Source of the DNA: a virus
IMG/VR virus record: IMGVR_UViG_3300021599_000727
Location: 1 to 37,911 of that record
Length of the DNA stretch: 37,911 nucleotides
Direction: 5' to 3' (one strand)
Part shown: one piece after another, positions 25,195 to 31,894 of the stretch
Layout of the letters: each line of letters starts with the position of its first letter
Numbering within the stretch: position 1 is the first letter of the stretch
Notes under the pieces: generated by a model
Told to the model about the DNA's origin: nothing
What the model saw: the letters and a program-made list of their open reading frames with translations, nothing else
Databases searched by the model: none
Program-made: the position numbers and the translations under genes

Positions 25195-27495
25195 ATGGCA
25201 GAAAGAATCGTATCACCTGGCGTATTCACAAGAGAAAATGACCTATCCTTCTTAGCGCAAGGAGTAGGAGAAATTGGAGCAGCATTCGTAGGACCTTTTA
25301 AGCAAGGACCTGCATTCGTTCCAACTATTGTGAGAACACAATCGGAGTTTGAAGAAATCTTCGGAACACCTGACGGAACTTATTATACTGAATATGCAGT
25401 ACAAAACTATCTAAGAGAAGCTGGAACAGCAACAATTGTAAGAGTAGCGGGAATTGGTGGATACCAGCAAGCAGCTCCTTTAGCAATTATGGCATCTGGT
25501 TCTGCTGGATTAGGACAAAAAATGATTGGTGTATTATTTAACACATCAAATGGGTTTCAAACTTTTGGATTTACAGGAGCAACTATTTCTGATACTTTAG
25601 CTAGTTCTGGTTCATTTGCAGTATCTGCATCTGGATTATTCAATAGTGCATCTATTCTTCCATCAGCAACTAATGACCTTTCTGATGTTTGGGGAGAATC
25701 TCCATACGGAACTAAAGCAGCTTATGTATATGCATATTTTGAAGATTCAACTTTAAACTATACAGGTTCAGCTGTAAGTGAAACTGTAATATCTGCACAA
25801 ATTCTTCCAACACAAAATTTTGCATTAGATGCAAAAGAAGCTGAAACTCCAATGGTTAAATCTCAAGCAATTTCTGGTGAAAGATTTGACCTTTTCAAAT
25901 TTGTAACTTTAGGACATGGTACATTATATAACCAAAAGTTAAAAGTTGGTATTTCTAATGTTAAAGCAGCTGGTGAAGATGGTTCAACCGATTATTCAAC
26001 ATTTACTTTAACCATTAGAGGATATTCTGATACCGATAAAAGAAAGACTGTATTAGAAACATATAATAATGTAAACTTAGACCCATCATCTCCAAACTAC
26101 ATAGCTAAGAGAGTGGGTGATAGATACCTTACAATCGACACATCAGGAAAAATTACTGAAAATGGTGACTATTCAAACAAATCAAAATTCGTAAGAGTTG
26201 TGGTTTCTGAACCAGGTTCATTCCCAGTATCAGCAGCACCGTTTGGACATGGTGCATATACCAATCCTATTTATTGTGGTAATGCTACAATAGCTGCTAA
26301 AGTTCCTTCGGTTACTTATGTAACAGCATCTGCTAACAATACAGCATCATCTCCAATTTATTATTCTGGATTTGATTTCACTTCAATTGATAATACTCAA
26401 TATTTGAAACCAATTCCTGTTGATGCAGAAACTGGAGCAAACGCAGTATTCGCATTTGATTCTCAATTATCATATCAAATGACAGGTTCTAAATCTGATG
26501 ATATGGTTAAGAGACAATTTGTATTAGCATTCCAATTTGGATTTGATGGTACTAATCCAACTATAAAACCTGCTAAAGCTGGTGAAACTGGTTGGGGTAA
26601 CTCAAATACGCAAGGATTCAATTGTTCAAACGCATCAGCAAGTGGTTCAGTAGCATACACAAAAGCAATTAATGCTGTATCTAATCCTGATGAGTGGGAT
26701 ATTAACTTAGTTGTAACTCCTGGTATTGTTAGAGAACTTCACCCATCTATTACTCAAAAAGTAATTGATATGGTAGAAGATAGACAAGATTGTTTCTATA
26801 TTGCTGACTTTACTGATTACAACGCATCAATAACTGTAGCAACTGAACAAGCAGCTGAAGTAGATTCTAACTATGTTGGTACTTACTTCCCTTGGGTTAA
26901 GACAGTGGATAACAACACAAATAAATTAACAACTGTTCCTCCATCAGTTTTACTTCCAGCGGTTTACGCTCAGAACGATAGATTGGCGGCAGAATGGTTC
27001 GCACCTGCTGGTTTAAATAGAGGTGGTATCATTGGAGCAGTTAGTGTATTGAATAGATTAACACATTCTGAAAGAGATACTCTATATGAGAACAAAGTAA
27101 ACCCAATCGCAGCATTCCCTGGACAAGGTATTGTAGCATTTGGACAGAAGACATTGCAAGATAAGGCTTCAGCATTAGATAGAATCAACGTAAGAAGATT
27201 ACTTATCAACTTGAAGAAGTTTGTAGCATCTACATCTCGTTTCTTAGTATTTGAACAAAATACTTCAACAACTAGAGCAAGATTCTTAAACACTGTGAAT
27301 CCTTACTTAGAGGCAATTCAACAAAGACAAGGGTTATACGCATTCAGAGTTGTAATGGATGAAACCAACAACACACCGGATGTAATTGATAGAAACATAT
27401 TAGCAGGACAGATATTCCTACAACCGGCTAAGACAGCTGAATTCATCGTAATTGATTTCAACATCTTACCAACTGGGGCATCTTTCTCCGCATAA
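25195..27495 (+). CDS. Contractile tail sheath protein (T4 gp18-like)
   Basis: A 766-aa protein, longer than T4 gp18 (659). The N-terminus, SPGVFTRENDLS, is the standard sheath start; GAAFVGPFKQGPAFVPTIV and FEEIFGTPDGTYYTEYAVQNYL follow the family closely. The C-terminal half has WDINLVVTPGIVRELH, VPPSVLLPAVYAQNDRL, the GLNRGGIIGAVSVLNRLTH segment, VNPIAAFPGQGIVAFGQKTL, and the closing region with INVRRLLINLKK and ILAGQIFLQPAKTAEFIVIDF. The extra length sits in residues about 100-400, a likely surface domain insert. The sheath contracts around the tube during injection. It has a strong start context and its own candidate promoter, and is followed by the tube gene 53 bases on. Confidence 0.95.
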   Translation: MAERIVSPGVFTRENDLSFLAQGVGEIGAAFVGPFKQGPAFVPTIVRTQSEFEEIFGTPDGTYYTEYAVQNYLREAGTATIVRVAGIGGYQQAAPLAIMASGSAGLGQKMIGVLFNTSNGFQTFGFTGATISDTLASSGSFAVSASGLFNSASILPSATNDLSDVWGESPYGTKAAYVYAYFEDSTLNYTGSAVSETVISAQILPTQNFALDAKEAETPMVKSQAISGERFDLFKFVTLGHGTLYNQKLKVGISNVKAAGEDGSTDYSTFTLTIRGYSDTDKRKTVLETYNNVNLDPSSPNYIAKRVGDRYLTIDTSGKITENGDYSNKSKFVRVVVSEPGSFPVSAAPFGHGAYTNPIYCGNATIAAKVPSVTYVTASANNTASSPIYYSGFDFTSIDNTQYLKPIPVDAETGANAVFAFDSQLSYQMTGSKSDDMVKRQFVLAFQFGFDGTNPTIKPAKAGETGWGNSNTQGFNCSNASASGSVAYTKAINAVSNPDEWDINLVVTPGIVRELHPSITQKVIDMVEDRQDCFYIADFTDYNASITVATEQAAEVDSNYVGTYFPWVKTVDNNTNKLTTVPPSVLLPAVYAQNDRLAAEWFAPAGLNRGGIIGAVSVLNRLTHSERDTLYENKVNPIAAFPGQGIVAFGQKTLQDKASALDRINVRRLLINLKKFVASTSRFLVFEQNTSTTRARFLNTVNPYLEAIQQRQGLYAFRVVMDETNNTPDVIDRNILAGQIFLQPAKTAEFIVIDFNILPTGASFSA

Positions 27496-27516
27496 TATGA
27501 AAACAAAGTAAGGTAA

Positions 27517-27524
27517 TATTTATT
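27517..27524 (+). promoter_or_regulatory. Variant ATATTTATT motif before the tube gene
   Basis: TATTTATT preceded by A, one base off the ATATTTATA motif, 24 bases before the tube ATG. A weak AGGGA SD lies at 27538-27542. Promoter function uncertain. Confidence 0.3.
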
Positions 27525-27548
27525 AATATAAAATAAAAGGGAAACAAA

Positions 27549-28037
27549 ATGGCAGAAATATTAGAGTTTGACAAGATGTTCTATACGAACTTCGAACCTA
27601 AAATGAAGAATCGCTATATTATGGAGTGGGACGGTGTTCCTGGCTACATGGTAAAAGCAGCGGCAAGACCTTCAATTCAATTTGAAAAGGTAACTTTAGA
27701 CCACATAAACATAAAAAGACAATTGCAAGGTAAAGGTGAGTGGCAAGATATTACTGTTACCCTTTATGACCCAATTGTACCATCAGCAGCTCAATCTGTT
27801 ATGGAGTGGGTACGTTTAGGTCATGAATCAATTACTGGTAGACGTGGATATGCGGACTTCTATAAAAAAGATATAGATTTCTATATGTTAGGTCCTGTTG
27901 GTGATAAAATTGAGCAGTGGAAAATAAAAGGTGCATTTATCACATCAGCTAACTTTGGAGATGTTGCATTTGATTCTAACGAACCTGCAACAATCGAATT
28001 AACATTAGCTTACGATTACGCAATCTTAGAATTCTAA
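27549..28037 (+). CDS. Tail tube protein (T4 gp19-like)
   Basis: A 162-aa protein, the typical size for gp19 (163 in T4). Motifs include the KNRYIMEWDGVPGYMVKAAARP start, LDHINIKRQLQGKGEWQDITVTLYDP, and MEWVRLGHESITGRRGYADFYKKDI. The C-terminus closes with FDSNEPATIELTLAYDYAILEF, the usual end strand. It forms the hexameric rings of the inner tube inside the sheath. Position directly after the sheath gene is the normal T4-like order. Two hairpins follow its stop. Confidence 0.95.
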   Translation: MAEILEFDKMFYTNFEPKMKNRYIMEWDGVPGYMVKAAARPSIQFEKVTLDHINIKRQLQGKGEWQDITVTLYDPIVPSAAQSVMEWVRLGHESITGRRGYADFYKKDIDFYMLGPVGDKIEQWKIKGAFITSANFGDVAFDSNEPATIELTLAYDYAILEF

Positions 28038-28044
28038 AAATATT

Positions 28045-28065
28045 CCTTACGGAAGCTACCGAAGG
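28045..28065 (+). other. Imperfect hairpin after the tube gene
   Basis: CCTT-a-CGG / CCG-AAGG with a 6-base loop, immediately upstream of the terminator at 28068. It could stabilise the 3' end of the abundant sheath-tube mRNA; this is inference. Confidence 0.45.
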
Positions 28066-28067
28066 AC

Positions 28068-28097
28068 AACCCTCATCAGAAATGGTGGGGGTTTTTT
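28068..28097 (+). terminator. Terminator between tube and chaperone genes
   Basis: AACCCTCATC (28068-28077) pairs with GGTGGGGGTT (28084-28093) over 10 bp including two G-U pairs, with a 6-base loop and a run of six T ending at 28097. Full or partial termination here would set the ratio between sheath/tube and the low-copy chaperone and tape measure genes. Confidence 0.75.
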
Positions 28098-28142
28098 ATA
28101 TTTGAATTCCCAACCGAAACAATCGAATTACCATCGAAAGGG

Positions 28143-28856
28143 TTGGGTTATCCAGAATCACACCCTTTAAAGAAAGGTACAATTGAATTAAAATATATGA
28201 CAGCAAGAGAAGAAGATATTCTTGCTAACCAAAGTCTTATCAAAAAAGGTATGGTATTGGATAAGTTATTTGAATCAGTAGTAGTTGAGCCTGGTGTAAA
28301 TCCAAACGATATATTGGTTGGTGATAAGAATGCAATCTTAATGGCTACTCGTATTTTAGCCTATGGACCTGAATATGACGTAGAAATTACTGACCCATTT
28401 ACATACGAAAAACAAAAAGAGATAATTGATTTATCAAAAGTACAAACTAAAGATATTAATGAATCTCTTTTAAATTCATCTAATAAATATAAATTCACAT
28501 TACCGGTAAGTGGTAAAGAAATTGAATTTAAATTATTAACGCATGGTGATGAGCAGGAGATTAATAGAGAGTTACAAGCTTTGGAAAAATTAAATAAAAA
28601 TAGTGGGGCATCATTTGATGTTACAACTCGTTTAAAATATATGATTGTATCAGTTGATGGAAATTCTGATAGAGGGTATATTAATAAATTTGTAATGAAT
28701 GAATTTTTAGCAAAAGATACAAAATCATTTAGAGCCTATGTAAGAGAAATAAGTCCTGATTTGGATATGAAATTTACATTTACATCTAATATAACAGGTG
28801 AGACGGAGGCACTTGATATACCATTTGGGATTGGCTTTTTTTACCCTACCACCTGA
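28143..28856 (+). CDS. Tail/baseplate assembly protein (T4 gp26-like region), first frame of likely chaperone pair
   Basis: 237 aa from the TTG at 28143, but coding similarity to gp26-type proteins begins earlier: FEFPTETIELPSKG is encoded in frame from about 28101 and looks like the conserved N-terminus (F-E-x-x-LPS-x-G, then KY-x-x-x-REED). No ATG, GTG or TTG lies in that frame between the tube stop at 28035 and 28143, so the real start is unresolved (ATA at 28098, an indel in G5T6 at 28087-28097, or the TTG). Other motifs: ILVGDKNAILMATRILAYG, EFKLLTHGDEQEI and the ending IPFGIGFFYPTT, like the F-x-W-P end of gp26-type proteins. It is probably needed for tail or baseplate assembly. The T7 run near its end probably allows a shift into the next frame. 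Confidence 0.75.
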   Translation: MGYPESHPLKKGTIELKYMTAREEDILANQSLIKKGMVLDKLFESVVVEPGVNPNDILVGDKNAILMATRILAYGPEYDVEITDPFTYEKQKEIIDLSKVQTKDINESLLNSSNKYKFTLPVSGKEIEFKLLTHGDEQEINRELQALEKLNKNSGASFDVTTRLKYMIVSVDGNSDRGYINKFVMNEFLAKDTKSFRAYVREISPDLDMKFTFTSNITGETEALDIPFGIGFFYPTT

Positions 28857-29055
28857 TTATAGAACCCAACTACATTCGCAGATTTGGGATATGGTTCAAC
28901 ATGGTAATGGATTTACTTGGTCAGATGTTTACTTCATGCCAACTTATCTTAGAAGATTCTATTTTAATAAATTAGTAGATTTGAAGAAAAAAGAGGCTGA
29001 CGAAATAAAAAAAGCAAAAGCAAAAACAAAAACACCTAAAGTGAGGATACGATAA
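28798..29055 (+). CDS. Second frame of the tail assembly chaperone region
   Basis: The +1-frame ORF opens with a GTG at 28798, but residues before about 28843 are the shadow of the upstream gene. Meaningful sequence starts at LPPDYRTQLHSQIWDMV and continues GFTWSDVYFMPTYLRRFYFNKLVDLKKKEADEIKKA, ending in a Lys-rich tail. The short helical YLRRFYFNKL-type region right before a tape measure gene resembles the T part of lambda-type G-GT chaperones. It could be made as a fusion by frameshifting at 28836-28842, giving about 308 aa from 28143, or alone from an ATG at 28891. Its stop codon is built into the terminator hairpin at 29041. Confidence 0.65.
   Translation: MRRRHLIYHLGLAFFTLPPDYRTQLHSQIWDMVQHGNGFTWSDVYFMPTYLRRFYFNKLVDLKKKEADEIKKAKAKTKTPKVRIR
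28836..28842 (+). promoter_or_regulatory. T7 run, candidate +1/-2 ribosomal frameshift site
   Basis: Codons GGC TTT TTT TAC in the first frame. A +1 step, or a -2 step, on the Phe codons re-pairs perfectly and enters the frame reading ACC CTA CCA CCT GAT TAT, i.e. TLPPDYRTQLH. The zero frame stops 12 bases later at TGA (28854-28856). A -1 slip would not reach the second frame. Confidence 0.55.
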
Positions 29056-29067
29056 TCCTCACTTTTT
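29041..29067 (+). terminator. Terminator overlapping the chaperone stop codon
   Basis: GTGAGGAT (29041-29048) and ATCCTCAC (29055-29062) form a perfect 8-bp stem with a 6-base loop, followed by five T. The stop TAA at 29053-29055 lies in the loop and stem, so ribosomes finishing the chaperone would disturb the hairpin and couple translation to read-through. Confidence 0.8.
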
Positions 29068-29078
29068 GTTTACTTGAA

Positions 29079-29086
29079 TATTTATA
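29079..29086 (+). promoter_or_regulatory. TATTTATA motif, candidate late promoter
   Basis: ATATTTATA at 29078-29086, just after the terminator and 19 bases before the ATG at 29106. The T4-type late sequence TATAAATA also occurs at 29090-29097, making a near palindrome, but it is too close to the ATG to leave a leader. Confidence 0.45.
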
Positions 29087-29105
29087 CAATATAAATAAGA
29101 AAACT

Positions 29106-29321
29106 ATGTCTAAGCAAATACAAAAAGAAGGATTATTTGGCGCAGCTTCAAATTTTGTTAATTCATTTTTTGATGGATTAAAAGCCAATACAACAAATAA
29201 AGCATTGGAAAAGGCAAGACAAAATCAACTTCCACAGGATATAGTAGATATTATGGCTAAAATTCAAGCAGATAGTGATAAACTACGTGACGAAATAAAA
29301 AAATATAGCAAATATAAATAA
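29106..29321 (+). CDS. Small helical protein upstream of the tape measure
   Basis: 71 aa, MSKQIQKEGLFGAASNFVNSFFDGLKANTTNKALEKARQ..., rich in Lys, Asn and Ala and predicted helical by eye; the C-terminus (IQADSDKLRDEIKKYSKYK) has coiled-coil-like spacing. No family recognised. It sits 8 bases before the tape measure start in a different frame, so it could be a separate small chaperone or, if the frame were corrected, the N-terminal head of the tape measure protein. It has no SD, only an A-rich leader. Confidence 0.6.
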   Translation: MSKQIQKEGLFGAASNFVNSFFDGLKANTTNKALEKARQNQLPQDIVDIMAKIQADSDKLRDEIKKYSKYK

Positions 29322-29329
29322 TAATATCT

Positions 29330-31894
29330 GTGGAAAGAGATAGAGTAGAACTACTAAGAACGATTGCGGAATTAAAAGTAAATGAAGAAACTTTACAAAG
29401 AAGTATAAATGCGGGTGCCGCTGGTCTAAATGTTCATCTACAAACTCAAAGAAGATTAATTGCCGAAGCAGCAGAAGAATTAAAAAAAGTAAATAAAGAA
29501 CGATTACAAGGATATAAAGCTCAAGAAGACCAAAACAAATCGTTGGGTTCTATGTACAAATCTTTATCAGATTTGGAACAAAGAAGAATGATACAAACTA
29601 TTGCAAGTGACTCAATAACTACTGACCAGGAGAAAACTTTAAATAGAATGGCGGAAATAAATAGGGATTTAGCCCAAACAAGCATTTCCGATGTAGTTGC
29701 AAAACAATCCTTAAATGAAGAATATAAAGATTTATTAGATTCATTGAATGGTGTTCAAGGAATAGACCAGCAAATACTTGATAATTTAGATGCTCAAAAT
29801 AGATTGGCTGAAAATTACTCTAATATGACAGATGGTCAAAAAGAGCAATTGAAAGCACAATTGGATGTTTATGATGGTATTAATAAAGCTCTTTATGGTA
29901 TATTAGATACCGCAGCAACACTAACATCTGGTCCTGCTGGATTTTTTGGTACTGTTTTAATTGGCGCAGGTATGTTGGCCAATAAAATGGGAGAAGTTCG
30001 TTCTCAATTAGGTGGTCTAAGTGAAGCTGGTACAACCGCTTTAGCATTTTTAGATGATAATGCAGTAGCTAATGCAAAGGAATTAGCGGCCCAATTTGGT
30101 GGTATGAATAATGTTTCTGGAGAATTGCAAGCTTCAATTTCATTAATATCGGCAAATATGGGTATTAGTGGTGTTGAAGCAGCATCATTAGCAGGTTCAT
30201 TTGCAAGATTAAATGATGGTAGTGAAGAAACAGCACTAAACCTAACAAAAGCAACGCAAGAATTTGCAATGCAAAATGGAATAATACCATCTGATTTAAT
30301 GGCTGATTTAGCAAATTCAGCAGAAGAATTTGCATTATTTGGAAAAGATGGTGGTAAGAATATAATTGCAGCAGGTGCGGCAGCTAAGAAGATGGGTGTT
30401 GATTTAAAAACAATGTCCGGAATTGCTGACAACCTTCTTGATTTTGAAACATCTATTACAAAGGAGTTGGAATTAGGTGCTTTATTGGGTAAAGATATTA
30501 ATTTGGATAAAGCTAGACAATTGGCTTATTCTGGTGATATAGCTGGTGCAACTAAAGAAACATTAAGTGCGTTGGGTGGTATCGATGGATTTAATCAAAT
30601 GGATTACTACTCAAAGAAAGCAACTGCAGAATTATTAGGTACTTCCGTAGCTGAACTTCAAAAGATGGTTAGTGCTGAAGAAGAAGCTGCAAGAATGGCA
30701 GGTACTATTGGTGGACAATTCAGTTTAGCTGGTGAAGCCATAGATGCTGGATTAAACAAATATTTGGGTACATCATTAGAAGCTTTAGGTGGTATGGTGA
30801 TGGCTGGTGCACAATTAGGTGGTTCTTTTGCACAAATGGGATTTGATGTAAAAGGTATGGCATCCAAAATACCAATTATAGGTAGATTATTTGGTGGAGG
30901 TGGAGCAGCACCATCTCCAATTCCAAGTCCAGCACCCGGTCCTGGTGGAGGTCCAATCCCACCTGTTCCTGAAGGAGGTGGTGGTGGATTAACAAGTTTA
31001 GCAGCAGGATTGAAAGAAATGGGTAGTGCAAAAGTTTTATTTGGAGCACTAAACCTTATACCTACTGCAGCTGGATTAGCTCTTATGGTTATTGGTATTC
31101 CATCAATGATGGCGCTTGGTGCATTTGGTGCTAATGCCGGTATTGGTTTGGAATTTATTGGAATTGGTTTACAAGCTATGGGAACTGGTACTGCGTTTGT
31201 TGGCGCATTAACATTATCTGTTGCAGCTGCTGGGTTTGCTTTAATGACTGCTGGAGCAATTGGATTGGCAGCTGTTGCATTAGGTGGTGTTGGTGCTGGA
31301 ATTGGATTAAGTGCTTTGGCCGCGGGATTAACAGCAATAGGTACAGCTGCAGCAACAGGTCTTCCATTCTTAGGCGTTGCTTTAATTGCGGCATTTGGTG
31401 TATCTTTAATACCTTTAACATTTGCTTTGAGTTTACTAGCACCGCTTGTTACCTCAATTGGAAATGTAATTGTAGGTGTTATAACAGCAGTTGCTGGTGG
31501 TATTTCAACAATAATTGGTAGTATAGCACAATTTATGACACAAGTACTTCCATTGTTTAGTTTAGAAAATGCAGCTGGTTTATTGGCAATGGCTGCTGGA
31601 TTTGGAGCATTATCATTATCATTGATGGGATTTGCTATGGCATCGATTATGGCTATTCCTGGTATGATTGCCGTTGGTGCATTCTTAGCATTGGGTGGTG
31701 GTGAGTTATTAGGAGGTGGTGGTGAAGGTGGCGAAGCTGGTGGGTCTGATATGGACGAGTTAATAAATGAAATTAAAGGGCTGAGAGCAGATTTAAATGC
31801 AGGTAAAATAGCAGTTAATATGGATGGCGCAAGTGTTACAGCAAGAGTATCATCTTATGTTGATAGAAGTAATAAAAATTCATACGCTAAATAA
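29330..31894 (+). CDS. Tape measure protein
   Basis: 854 aa from a GTG at 29330; a TAA lies in frame at 29315, so there is no upstream alternative. Residues 1-190 are charged and helical with coiled-coil character (ERDRVELLRTIAELKVNEETLQ). The middle (about 190-520) is Ala/Gly-rich helix. A Pro-Gly linker (about 527-553: PSPIPSPAPGPGGG) is followed by a long hydrophobic stretch with several membrane-like segments to about residue 800, then a short charged tail. This architecture, size and place after tube and chaperone genes are typical of a tape measure, which sets tail length inside the tube and may enter the host membrane on ejection. At about 0.15 nm per residue, 854 residues suggest a tail near 125 nm; this is a rule-of-thumb estimate. 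Confidence 0.85.
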   Translation: MERDRVELLRTIAELKVNEETLQRSINAGAAGLNVHLQTQRRLIAEAAEELKKVNKERLQGYKAQEDQNKSLGSMYKSLSDLEQRRMIQTIASDSITTDQEKTLNRMAEINRDLAQTSISDVVAKQSLNEEYKDLLDSLNGVQGIDQQILDNLDAQNRLAENYSNMTDGQKEQLKAQLDVYDGINKALYGILDTAATLTSGPAGFFGTVLIGAGMLANKMGEVRSQLGGLSEAGTTALAFLDDNAVANAKELAAQFGGMNNVSGELQASISLISANMGISGVEAASLAGSFARLNDGSEETALNLTKATQEFAMQNGIIPSDLMADLANSAEEFALFGKDGGKNIIAAGAAAKKMGVDLKTMSGIADNLLDFETSITKELELGALLGKDINLDKARQLAYSGDIAGATKETLSALGGIDGFNQMDYYSKKATAELLGTSVAELQKMVSAEEEAARMAGTIGGQFSLAGEAIDAGLNKYLGTSLEALGGMVMAGAQLGGSFAQMGFDVKGMASKIPIIGRLFGGGGAAPSPIPSPAPGPGGGPIPPVPEGGGGGLTSLAAGLKEMGSAKVLFGALNLIPTAAGLALMVIGIPSMMALGAFGANAGIGLEFIGIGLQAMGTGTAFVGALTLSVAAAGFALMTAGAIGLAAVALGGVGAGIGLSALAAGLTAIGTAAATGLPFLGVALIAAFGVSLIPLTFALSLLAPLVTSIGNVIVGVITAVAGGISTIIGSIAQFMTQVLPLFSLENAAGLLAMAAGFGALSLSLMGFAMASIMAIPGMIAVGAFLALGGGELLGGGGEGGEAGGSDMDELINEIKGLRADLNAGKIAVNMDGASVTARVSSYVDRSNKNSYAK

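Noticed and set aside
28097-28104. TATATTTG after the tube gene as a host promoter
   Set aside because: It matches TAnnTTTG, but there is no TTTG about 20 bases upstream and it overlaps the terminator T-run. Kept only as a possibility.
29090-29097. T4-type late box TATAAATA as the promoter of the gene at 29106
   Set aside because: It ends only 8 bases before the ATG, leaving no useful leader; the TATTTATA upstream fits better.
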